A program made the translations under genes and the position numbers. From the NCBI GenBank assembly GCA_964389575.1, contig CAYMFF010000036.1:1-29245 (forward strand): a DNA stretch of 29,245 nucleotides, given 5' to 3'. The notes beneath the pieces are model-generated. The model was not told the DNA's origin. It saw nothing but the letters and a program-made list of their open reading frames with translations, and searched no databases. Of this stretch, positions 1 to 7,513 are shown one piece after another; position 1 is the first letter of the stretch; the number at the start of each line of letters is the position of its first letter. The stretch comes from JAGNRR01 sp964389575. Lineage in GTDB: Bacteria > Bacteroidota > Bacteroidia > Chitinophagales > Chitinophagaceae.

Positions 1-405
1 GTAGGAGACGAATTCACACATGATTTCTCATTCACGCAAGAGCAGGTAAACACATTTGCTGAGATTACAGGAGACACTAATCCATTGCACATTGACGAGC
101 AAGCAGGGGCAGATAGCATATTTGGAAAACGCATTATGCACGGCCATTTGAGCCAAAGTGTTTTTACTAAAATTTTTGGTACGATGCTACACAATGATGG
201 TCATATTTATATGATGCAAAAATCACAGTTTTATGCACCCATGTTTGTGGATACAACATACCGCGCAGTAATTACGGTAAAAGAAATTTTCCCAGAGAAG
301 AACAGAGTGTCTTATGAAACAAAAGTGATTGACCCAGCAGATGATAAAGTTTGTGTAAATGGTGAGGCGCTTTTGATGAATAAGAAAGCGTATGTTTGGG
401 AATAG
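1..405 (+). CDS. MaoC-family (R)-hydratase/dehydratase, 3' part
   Basis: The frame is open from base 1, so the gene starts upstream of the window. The visible part encodes about 134 residues. Near the start it reads FAEITGDTNPLHIDEQ, the hydratase-2 motif of MaoC-like hot-dog proteins, whose Asp and His are the catalytic pair for hydrating enoyl-CoA-type substrates. GxxxHGHLSQS follows. A TTG at 85 could be called as a start, but it lies inside the hydratase motif, so the motif would be lost; it is not the real start. The family acts on short acyl-CoA or acyl-ACP thioesters in the cytoplasm. The substrate cannot be read from this fragment. A convergent thiolase gene lies 1.3 kb away, but the two are not in one operon. 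Confidence 0.88.
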   Translation, partial: VGDEFTHDFSFTQEQVNTFAEITGDTNPLHIDEQAGADSIFGKRIMHGHLSQSVFTKIFGTMLHNDGHIYMMQKSQFYAPMFVDTTYRAVITVKEIFPEKNRVSYETKVIDPADDKVCVNGEALLMNKKAYVWE

Positions 406-429
406 AATAGTCCTAGAATTTTAAAAATG

Positions 430-455
430 AAGCAGCCTCTAAGGCTGCTTTTTCA
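430..455. terminator. Bidirectional intrinsic terminator between convergent genes
   Basis: A perfect 9-bp stem (430-438 with 442-450) has a 3-base loop. It has A-rich sequence on the left and a T run on the right, so it can end transcription from both sides: the MaoC gene on plus and the unknown gene ending at 453 on minus. Its right end overlaps the stop codon of the minus-strand gene. Confidence 0.85.
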
Positions 456-995
456 TTCTCTAATTTCTATTGGTGGAAATAATTCGGAAAGGTTAATTCT
501 TTTTTTGTTCACTCCTGGCATATTATGAATTCTTGGTCCCCACAACCTTTGCCAAATGGACCTTTTAGTAAAATCATGATAGTCGTAAAATCCTGAATCA
601 AAGAGTACGACTCCAGATTTTAGAACTCGACCATCTTTTATCCATTGAACTTCTTCGCCCATTTCTCCTCCGGATATTATTTCTTTTATGGCTTCGCAGT
701 TAATAGGATTAAAATCCAAGCCGACTTCATCACCTGGAATAGTATCATCAAAGTCATTACAGAAAAAATAATCACAATGAATGTGGTTGTATCCCGGGGT
801 TAATTCATTGCTGAAGTGAAAGTATATCAGTCTATTGTCTTCAAGTAAACCGACATAGATAACAGAGGAGTTATCAGGACTTTTGTATTCATAACTAAGA
901 ATGAGAGTGTCATTTTTCCACTCCTCATTAACAGGGTCAATCTGATTGGAGTTTATGAGCAAGTCATCAATATATATTCTCCACTTATTGTCCAT
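453..995 (-). CDS. Hypothetical protein, 180 aa, last gene of thiolase run
   Basis: I do not recognise this protein. It is acidic and soluble-looking, with no signal peptide or membrane segment. It is rich in Asp, Asn, Tyr and Trp, and contains a short central Cys pair (HCDYFFCND) near residues 94-102. Aromatic clusters (GFYDYHDF, IWQRLWGPRIHN) lie toward the C-terminus. The ATG at 995 sits downstream of the stop of the membrane-protein gene before it, overlapping it by 11 bases, so the two are probably translated together. Composition resembles neighbouring genes. Function unknown. Confidence 0.75.
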   Translation of the reverse strand: MDNKWRIYIDDLLINSNQIDPVNEEWKNDTLILSYEYKSPDNSSVIYVGLLEDNRLIYFHFSNELTPGYNHIHCDYFFCNDFDDTIPGDEVGLDFNPINCEAIKEIISGGEMGEEVQWIKDGRVLKSGVVLFDSGFYDYHDFTKRSIWQRLWGPRIHNMPGVNKKRINLSELFPPIEIRE

Positions 996-1683
996 TATTC
1001 AAAATCACCAACTTCTGCCAAATCTTACGGCTCAGCCCTGTACTCAAGGTTTCAATTTCATTTACTGCGCTTATCACTGTTTTATCAGGCAAGCTTTGTG
1101 CATACAGTGCTGCCACTTTTGAAATCAGCGCCATAGCTTCTGAGCAATAATCTAGATAACGTTGTAATTCAAATTTGGTAAGTGTTCGTTTGGGCGAATG
1201 TTCGGTATTGCCATCAACGTTCAGAATACGAACTGGATCTTTGGTAAGTTGATGCATGTCAATCACATGGGCAATTACTCGAAGTTCATTCAATGCTTCT
1301 AGCGATCGTTTTCTTTTAATTCTGGTTTCCATAGAAACCAAAAAGAAAATGGCAGCCCCAATTAAAATCATATCATTCAATACAGCTTCAAATAGGCCTA
1401 TAAAATGTCCGAGTGTGGTATCAGCTAGTTTTAGATCAACATATTTAATACTAAATATTAATCCGCCAAAGCCGAGCAAAATAATAATAAAAGTAAACAC
1501 TCGTAAGGGTATGTTGGGTTTCGAAATCCATTCTATTGTGGCTTTGCTTTTTTTTCCTACTTTCAAAAGCTGATTAGTAGCTTTACGCAGACCTGCTTCA
1601 GGAAAACGATCTGCTATTCTATTTTCAAGCCGTTCGAGAGTTTCTAAAATTAGGGCTGGGTCAAGTTGTAATTTTTTATTCAT
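985..1683 (-). CDS. Small integral membrane protein, two helices
   Basis: About 232 residues from the ATG at 1683, the start MNKKLQLDPALILETLERL. A start 30 bases further upstream would overlap the thiolase end and add an unlikely leader; the ATG at 1683 lies one base after the thiolase stop, typical of coupled genes. An N-terminal amphipathic region of about 50 residues is followed by a transmembrane segment (VFTFIIILLGFGGLIFSI) and a second one (LIGAAIFFLVSM). A basic stretch (ETRIKRKRSLEAL) and a helical cytosolic tail follow. No catalytic motif is visible. The context suggests expression with the thiolase, but nothing shows a lipid-related role. Confidence 0.8.
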   Translation of the reverse strand: MNKKLQLDPALILETLERLENRIADRFPEAGLRKATNQLLKVGKKSKATIEWISKPNIPLRVFTFIIILLGFGGLIFSIKYVDLKLADTTLGHFIGLFEAVLNDMILIGAAIFFLVSMETRIKRKRSLEALNELRVIAHVIDMHQLTKDPVRILNVDGNTEHSPKRTLTKFELQRYLDYCSEAMALISKVAALYAQSLPDKTVISAVNEIETLSTGLSRKIWQKLVILNNGQ

Positions 1684-1684
1684 A

Positions 1685-2881
1685 TTACACCCGCTCAAAA
1701 ATAACCGCGGCACCTTGACCTACACCCACACACATAGTGGCCAGACCATATTTCGCATCTTGTTTTATCATTTCATGTAATAAGGTCGTCGAAATTCTTG
1801 CACCGCTTGCGCCCAATGGATGACCAATGGCAATAGATCCACCATTTACGTTAACCTTGCTTTCGTCCAAACCAAGATCACGCATGCAGGCTATACTTTG
1901 CGAGGCGAAAGCTTCATTCAATTCAATGACATCTAAATCAGCAACAGTCAAGCCAGCGCGTTCCAGTGCTTTTTTAGTTGCCGGCACAGGACCTATTCCC
2001 ATAACGGCAGGTTCAACTCCGGCAATTGCCATTGATTTAATTTTGGCCATAGGTTTAAGCTTATACTTTTCTACTGCATCTTCATTCGCTATTAAAAGCA
2101 TGGCAGAGCCATCATTTATCCCACTAGCGTTTCCTGCCGTTACTGTTCCGTCTTTTTTAAAGGCAGGTTTTAAGGTTGATAGTTTTTCTATTCCCGAAAA
2201 TCTTGGGTGCTCATCTTTATCAAAAACGATATCATCTTTTTTTCGTTGCGGAATAGAAACAGACATTAGTTCCTCTTTAAATTTCCCAGCTTTATGAGCA
2301 GCATCATATTTTTCTTGCGAGCTATTCGCAAATACATCTTGTTCTTCTCTTGCAATTTTCCATCGCTCGGCCACATTCTCGGCAGTTTCACCCATCCCAA
2401 ATGGATAGTGCATTTCAGATAATTTTTTATTTACAAAACGCCAACCAATCGTGGTATCATAAATTTCTGCGTTTCGACTAAATGCACTATTTGCTTTGGC
2501 CAAAACCATCGGTGCGCGGCTCATGCTTTCTACACCGCCTGCCAAATACATTTCGCCGTCGCCACACATAATAGCGCGGCTCGCATCCATAATGGCCTGT
2601 AAACCCGAAGCGCACAAACGATTCACAGTGTTTCCGCCAACATTCTCAGGCAAACCAGCCAATAGCGCCGCCATTCGAGCCACATCTCTATTGTCCTCAC
2701 CAGCTTGATTAGCAGCTCCGGCTATCACATCTTCTATTTTGGCAGTATCAATACTCGGGTTTCGTTTCACGATTTCTTTAATTACTAGAGCTAATAAATC
2801 ATCGGGACGAATAGATGAGAGCGTACCTCCGTATTTCCCAACAGGGGTTCTAACGGCATCAATTATATAAGCTGTTTTCAT
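1685..2881 (-). CDS. Acetyl-CoA C-acyltransferase (thiolase)
   Basis: A 398-residue thiolase, the usual family length. From the ATG at 2881 (MKTAYIIDAVRTPVGKYGG) the nucleophilic Cys is residue 90 in VNRLCASGLQA. The GHPLGASGAR motif holds His354, and CVGVGQGAA holds the second catalytic Cys at 384. All three catalytic residues are present. The enzyme makes or cleaves 3-ketoacyl-CoA, either in beta-oxidation (FadA-like) or in 3-oxoadipyl-CoA cleavage (PcaF/PaaJ-like). Sequence alone does not separate these. An in-frame start six codons upstream is less likely because the family begins at MKxAYIxDA. It is the first gene of a three-gene minus-strand run. Confidence 0.93.
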   Translation of the reverse strand: MKTAYIIDAVRTPVGKYGGTLSSIRPDDLLALVIKEIVKRNPSIDTAKIEDVIAGAANQAGEDNRDVARMAALLAGLPENVGGNTVNRLCASGLQAIMDASRAIMCGDGEMYLAGGVESMSRAPMVLAKANSAFSRNAEIYDTTIGWRFVNKKLSEMHYPFGMGETAENVAERWKIAREEQDVFANSSQEKYDAAHKAGKFKEELMSVSIPQRKKDDIVFDKDEHPRFSGIEKLSTLKPAFKKDGTVTAGNASGINDGSAMLLIANEDAVEKYKLKPMAKIKSMAIAGVEPAVMGIGPVPATKKALERAGLTVADLDVIELNEAFASQSIACMRDLGLDESKVNVNGGSIAIGHPLGASGARISTTLLHEMIKQDAKYGLATMCVGVGQGAAVIFERV

Positions 2882-3034
2882 AAGAATGCGAAGGTACAAC
2901 CCGCGAAATAAATGCTCATTTGGACTGAATTCTTAGTTAAAACCTTATTTCAGAACCTTTTCGCCAACGAAAGGCATTTTATTTACGTCTTAGTAACAAA
3001 TGCTATTTGTCAGAATCTTTTTACAATAAAGATG

Positions 3035-3064
3035 TTGCGAAGGCGTTAACTATTTATAGTTTCG
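3035..3064 (+). promoter_or_regulatory. Candidate Bacteroidota promoter for the WG-repeat gene
   Basis: TTG at 3035-3037, a 19-base gap, then TAGTTTCG at 3057-3064. This is one mismatch from the -33 TTG / -7 TAnnTTTG pattern of Bacteroidota primary sigma factor. It lies 19 bases before the ATG at 3084, in the 202-base divergent gap with the thiolase gene. Confidence 0.4.
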
Positions 3065-3083
3065 TTTGTGTAAACCCTAGATT

Positions 3084-3767
3084 ATGAAAAAAACCTCCTT
3101 CATTGTACTATTAATCCTTGGATGCTATCAAGTACAAAGTCAAAATCAACTGATTCGATTTTATGAAAACGGAAAAGCTGGTTTTAAGAATAAAACTGGT
3201 CAAACAGTTATTGCTCCTAAATATGATCAAGCTTCTGTCTTTGCAGAAGAACTTGCTATCGTTATTAAAAATGGAAAACGCGGGTTTATTAATACCAAAG
3301 GCGAATTACAAATACCAATGATTTTTGAAGACGTCAGTATTTTTTCTGATGGTATTGCAGCTGCAAAATTTGAAGGAAAATATGGTTATATCAATACGAG
3401 TGGTGATTGGGTAGTTCAACCAAAATATGATGAAGCCTATCCGCTTCACAACAATCGAGGACGTATAAAACAAAATGGCTTGTACGGTTATATCGACCGA
3501 CTTGGAAAAACAGTTATTCCGATCCAATATAGTATTGCTAGAGATTTTAATCTGGGAATGGCTCCTGTGAAGCAATCAGAGAAGTTCTTTTTTATAAATG
3601 ATGCTGGTCAATCAAAAATTAGTAAAGATTTTGATAATGCTTATACTTTTTTGGCGAACGGCAAAGCACCGGTTCAGATAAAAAATAAAATGTATTTCAT
3701 TAATAAGAAAGGAAATATTTTAGAAGAAATTGAGTTGAACCCTGAAAAAGACAAACGTCATGAATAA
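3084..3767 (+). CDS. Exported WG-repeat protein
   Basis: A 227-residue protein with a signal peptide (MKKTSFIVLLILGCYQVQSQ). It carries five to six WG (KWG) repeats of roughly 33 residues: units such as GKAGFKNKTGQTVIAPKYD, GKRGFINTKGELQIPMIFE and GKYGYINTSGDWVVQPKYD. WG repeats are beta-rich units common in exported Bacteroidota proteins, with no general function assigned. The stop overlaps the start of the kelch gene by 8 bases, so the two are co-translated and probably function together at the cell surface or in the periplasm. No catalytic residues are seen. Confidence 0.88.
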   Translation: MKKTSFIVLLILGCYQVQSQNQLIRFYENGKAGFKNKTGQTVIAPKYDQASVFAEELAIVIKNGKRGFINTKGELQIPMIFEDVSIFSDGIAAAKFEGKYGYINTSGDWVVQPKYDEAYPLHNNRGRIKQNGLYGYIDRLGKTVIPIQYSIARDFNLGMAPVKQSEKFFFINDAGQSKISKDFDNAYTFLANGKAPVQIKNKMYFINKKGNILEEIELNPEKDKRHE

Positions 3768-5880
3768 ATATTTTTTAATTCTTATAGTATTTCTAGTTCC
3801 ACTTGTGACAAGTGCTCAAAGTGGAGAATGGACATGGGTGCGAGGTCCTCAAAACGGATCAAGCCCGTTGGGTAATTATGGTACTCAAGGTGTTTCATCG
3901 CCAACAAACGTTCCACCATCTCGATATCAAGCGGCCTATTGGAAGGACCTTACTGGAAAGTTCTGGGTTTTTGGTGGTGTTGCTTTTGGTGGTTCTTCGG
4001 ATCATTACAATGATATGTGGATGTTTGATCCGGCTACCGAAGAATGGACTTGGGTTCAAGGTCCACAACTAGCAAATAATACATCAGGTCAATATGGAAC
4101 GAAAGGTGTTTCTTCTCCACTAAACATCCCACCGGCTCGAGGTTGGGGTGCCAATTGTTGGACTGGCAAAGATGGTATGCTTTATTTGTATGGAGGATTT
4201 GGATCAATTGGTACTTCATTCAATGATGTGTGGCGTTACGAAATTGCAACGAATGAATGGACTTGGATTGCCGGTTCTAATACAACAGGTGTTCTAGCTA
4301 ATCATGGAACTTTAGGAGTTGCATCACCCACAAATGATCCGGGTGAAAGAAACGAATGTAAATCTGGTTGGACTGTAAATGATGAACTTTGGATGTTTGG
4401 CGGCTTCAGCGGTGCAGCTCAAGCGGCTAATGATTTATGGAAATATGACTTAAATACAAATCTTTGGACATGGGAGTCTGGTTCTAATATACCTGGTAGC
4501 ACAGGAAGTTATGGAACAGTTGGAGTACCAGCGGCTAGCAATATGCCACCGAGCCGAGCTAGTTATACTAAATGGGGAACTGGCGATGAGGCCTTTTATA
4601 TTTTTGGTGGGATTGATGGGTTTGGGGCCGATCTTAATGATGTTTGGAAGTATGATTTGAATACCAAATTATGGGTTTGGTTGGGAGGTAGTACAGCATC
4701 GCAGCAAATGGGTACCGTATCCGCATTGTGTGATGCAAAGCAAACAAATATTCCTAGTGCGCGTTATGAGAATCAAACGGTACAAACGAATAACTCTTGT
4801 TCTAAAGCGTTTTGGTCTTTTGGCGGATTTTCACAAAGTTCCTTTGGTTCATTAAATGATTTATGGATCTATGATTCTGACAATAATGAATGGATTATGG
4901 TATGGGGTGACGTTGGTCAAGGTATTTTTCCAGCTAGTTATGGAACTATGGGCGTCACGAGTGCGGCAAATGCAATTCCGGAAAGAGGTGGTCTCTGTGT
5001 TTGGACGGATGATAAAGAAAATATTTGGATTTTTGGAGGCTTAAATTATGGCGCTGGAAACTATTGTTATAATGATATGTGGAAGTTTGAACCTGATACC
5101 GCATGTTTTGATATCATAGCGGCTAATTCTTCTTTCTCATGGCCTGAGCCAAACCATACTATGTGTGATGGCGAGGTTTATACTTTTAACTTTCCTGCTG
5201 GGACAGTTGTTACTGCTGTGCCTTCGACCGGTTTTGCTTATGATATCAATACAGGTTTGCTTAGCCTATCTCCTTCACAAAATCAGACGTACACACTTAC
5301 GGCGCAGTCTCCTGTTGGAACTCCTTGCCCGATAAATGAAACGAATGATGTAAGTATTCAGATTAATTATCCGCCGATTGCTGATTTCGAATTATCCCCA
5401 ACGGAAGCTACGAAGCGAAACGCTACTTTCGAAGGAACGAATACGTCAATTGGTGCTGATAATTATTTGTGGTCAAATAACGGAAGCGATTTTAGTACTG
5501 ATTTAAATTTCAGAGAAACCGTTTCTGAAGTCGGCTTGTATTGTTTTGAGTTAAAAGCTTTTAACCAATGTGGTAGCGATGATATTACAAAGTGTGCACG
5601 AGTTATTCCTGATGTTGTAGTGCCAAATGCATTTACGCCGAATGGAGATAACAAGAACGATGGTTTTCGCATAGCCAATTGGCAAGATGTGGAAATAAAT
5701 TATTTAAGTGTCTTTAATCGATGGGGGCAGAAAGTGTTTCATACCACAGAAGTAAGCGATGCCTGGAATGGAACATTTAAAGGTGTAGAATGCGAAATCG
5801 GAACTTACTTTTATATTATAGATATAAATGTAGGTTCAGGAACTGACCTTATGCGAGGTGATGTGACGCTTATTAGATAG
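3760..5880 (+). CDS. Kelch-repeat surface protein with T9SS type B sorting domain
   Basis: A 706-residue exported protein. After the signal peptide (MNKYFLILIVFLVPLVTSAQ) come six kelch units, each with a hydrophobic-FGG/YGG strand (FWVFGG, LYLYGG, LWMFGG, FYIFGG, FWSFGG, IWIFGG) and a W/Y-rich partner strand (NEWTWxxG). This is enough for one closed six-bladed propeller, residues about 20-445. A Cys-containing linker and a PKD-like domain (about 540-615) follow. The last 87 residues (from VPNAFTPNGDNKNDGF) match the gliding-motility-associated type B C-terminal domain recognised by T9SS, which suggests export across the outer membrane and surface anchoring or release. It probably serves in binding, not catalysis. 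Confidence 0.92.
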   Translation: MNKYFLILIVFLVPLVTSAQSGEWTWVRGPQNGSSPLGNYGTQGVSSPTNVPPSRYQAAYWKDLTGKFWVFGGVAFGGSSDHYNDMWMFDPATEEWTWVQGPQLANNTSGQYGTKGVSSPLNIPPARGWGANCWTGKDGMLYLYGGFGSIGTSFNDVWRYEIATNEWTWIAGSNTTGVLANHGTLGVASPTNDPGERNECKSGWTVNDELWMFGGFSGAAQAANDLWKYDLNTNLWTWESGSNIPGSTGSYGTVGVPAASNMPPSRASYTKWGTGDEAFYIFGGIDGFGADLNDVWKYDLNTKLWVWLGGSTASQQMGTVSALCDAKQTNIPSARYENQTVQTNNSCSKAFWSFGGFSQSSFGSLNDLWIYDSDNNEWIMVWGDVGQGIFPASYGTMGVTSAANAIPERGGLCVWTDDKENIWIFGGLNYGAGNYCYNDMWKFEPDTACFDIIAANSSFSWPEPNHTMCDGEVYTFNFPAGTVVTAVPSTGFAYDINTGLLSLSPSQNQTYTLTAQSPVGTPCPINETNDVSIQINYPPIADFELSPTEATKRNATFEGTNTSIGADNYLWSNNGSDFSTDLNFRETVSEVGLYCFELKAFNQCGSDDITKCARVIPDVVVPNAFTPNGDNKNDGFRIANWQDVEINYLSVFNRWGQKVFHTTEVSDAWNGTFKGVECEIGTYFYIIDINVGSGTDLMRGDVTLIR

Positions 5881-5881
5881 T

Positions 5882-7432
5882 TTATAAAATATTCTGAGGT
5901 ACTACCCGTCGAGTGGCTGCTTTTATTCTTTTACCATAACCTACTTCTTGATCTGGGTTGTATTCTAGCGTGGTTTCCCAAGCATTTTCAGGCTTGAATT
6001 CTGTTTCCATACCTTTTAAAACTCCACGACTTAATTGTTTGTCTTTGACAATGACTAGACACTCTGTATTTAAATTCGCACTACGCGGATCTAGATTGAA
6101 AGTACCTATCACTGTTGTATGACCGTCGATTACCATACTCTTTGCGTGTAAACCAAAAATGGGTTTATAGTCTAATTTGATTTGCAGTTCGCCGGTCATA
6201 ATTTGTGATCTAATTTGAGCATTCGGTTTAAATTCAAAAACCCGAACACCGGTTTTAAGTAATTCTTCTCGATTTCGTTGATAACCATTAAAGGCTTCAA
6301 CATTATCAGTTGATGCTAGGCTGTTGGTTAGTATTCTAACTTTCACACCGCGGTCTACTGCATCTTTAAACATTTTAATACTGGCGGGTGTAGTAATTAA
6401 ATAGGGTGTTTGTATGTCTACACTGGAAGTCGCATTATTTACTAATTCAAATAATTTTTCTGTTGTGGCACCACCACCGTATAAACCGTTTTTGCCGTCG
6501 TTCTTACCGGGGATGTCGCTGATGAAATTCACCGAATCGGTCCAAATAATCTGTCTAGATTTTCTCAGTTGATTAAATACACTTGGCAACTCTTTTATTC
6601 TCTGTCGTACTTGCGGCCAAAAGTTTTCTGGATTGCAAGCGTATTGATGCAAGTTTTCAAAAGCAATAGTATCTGGAAAAGGATGGTCCGTTTCTTTTGC
6701 TACTTTTTTTACATCAATGCTTAGAACAGAATTCCAAAATTCAGAAAAAGAAGCTGATACGTCTTGAGACGTTTTTCCTATTAATAAGATGTCTCTATCT
6801 CTAAAATTATACTCGTGGTCATAGTCGAAATATTCATTGGCGATATTGCGCCCACCGGTAATAACGACTTTATTATCAACTACAAATGTTTTATTGTGCA
6901 TCCGTTTATTCGATGATGCATATTGGGTCGCGAAATTTTTTAGTTTGCCCCAGAGGTTTTTACCTAAGTTTACACCAGGGTTATAAATTTTTATTTCAAT
7001 ATTTTTATGAGCATTTAAACTGAGAATATCAGTTACGCTGGCATCCACCATAATATCATCCACTAGAATTCTAACTTTCACACCTCGATCGGCAGCACGA
7101 ACGAGATAATCACAGGCTATTAAACCAACATTGTCTGTACTAAAAATAAAATATTGGATATCGATACTTTTCTCAGCGTATTCGCTGAGCCAAGCGCGTG
7201 TAATCATTGCGTTGGCTCCATCTTCTAGTACAAAAAGACCAGTTTTCGTATTCATTAAAGAATCTACATCTGCCAACTGACCACTTAAGGTAATACTATC
7301 ATTTCTATGAATGCTGGCACAGAAATCTTGGTCGCTTTTTGTGCTTAACGGATGAGGGATTTCATTTTTACAATCCGAAAAAAAAATAGCAACTGATAAA
7401 AGAAGTATTAAAGTAATAAATTTAGTCGGCAT
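5882..7432 (-). CDS. Phospholipase D-family protein, cardiolipin synthase C-like
   Basis: A 516-residue protein with two HKD motifs, HxKx4D at 179-186 (HNKTFVVD, then GGRN) and 429-436 (HAKSMVID, then GTFNLDPRS). The spacing and flanks (NIANEYFDYD, LDPRSANLNTE) resemble E. coli ClsC (YmdC). Such enzymes transfer phosphatidyl groups between phospholipids through a phospho-histidine. The N-terminus is a hydrophobic signal ending FFSDC, with Cys21 as a likely lipidation site, although the lipobox is not canonical (Asp before Cys). This would place the enzyme on the periplasmic side of a membrane. The stop is one base from the convergent kelch stop. A nuclease or other PLD activity is possible; both catalytic motifs are intact. 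Confidence 0.87.
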   Translation of the reverse strand: MPTKFITLILLLSVAIFFSDCKNEIPHPLSTKSDQDFCASIHRNDSITLSGQLADVDSLMNTKTGLFVLEDGANAMITRAWLSEYAEKSIDIQYFIFSTDNVGLIACDYLVRAADRGVKVRILVDDIMVDASVTDILSLNAHKNIEIKIYNPGVNLGKNLWGKLKNFATQYASSNKRMHNKTFVVDNKVVITGGRNIANEYFDYDHEYNFRDRDILLIGKTSQDVSASFSEFWNSVLSIDVKKVAKETDHPFPDTIAFENLHQYACNPENFWPQVRQRIKELPSVFNQLRKSRQIIWTDSVNFISDIPGKNDGKNGLYGGGATTEKLFELVNNATSSVDIQTPYLITTPASIKMFKDAVDRGVKVRILTNSLASTDNVEAFNGYQRNREELLKTGVRVFEFKPNAQIRSQIMTGELQIKLDYKPIFGLHAKSMVIDGHTTVIGTFNLDPRSANLNTECLVIVKDKQLSRGVLKGMETEFKPENAWETTLEYNPDQEVGYGKRIKAATRRVVPQNIL

Positions 7433-7460
7433 GAGTTAAAAGTATAGATTTTTAGGACAA

Positions 7461-7490
7461 TAAAAAAAGACCACCGCTGAGGTGGTCTTT
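7461..7490 (-). terminator. Intrinsic terminator after the S46 peptidase gene
   Basis: A 10-bp perfect stem (7466-7475 with 7481-7490) has a 5-base loop. On the minus strand it is followed by a run of seven T. It separates the S46 peptidase gene from the PLD-family gene, so those two are separate transcription units. Confidence 0.88.
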
Positions 7491-7513
7491 CTATTTTGTA
7501 TTCTAGTATTCGA

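Noticed and set aside
1827..2297. Plus-strand open frame of 156 codons opposite the thiolase gene
   Set aside because: It is the antisense of a strongly conserved thiolase coding region, is rich in Ser/Pro/Ala, and has no family features.
3760..5200. Repeating DNA words in the kelch gene taken as a repeat element
   Set aside because: They are codon-level echoes of the six kelch units, not an independent repeat.
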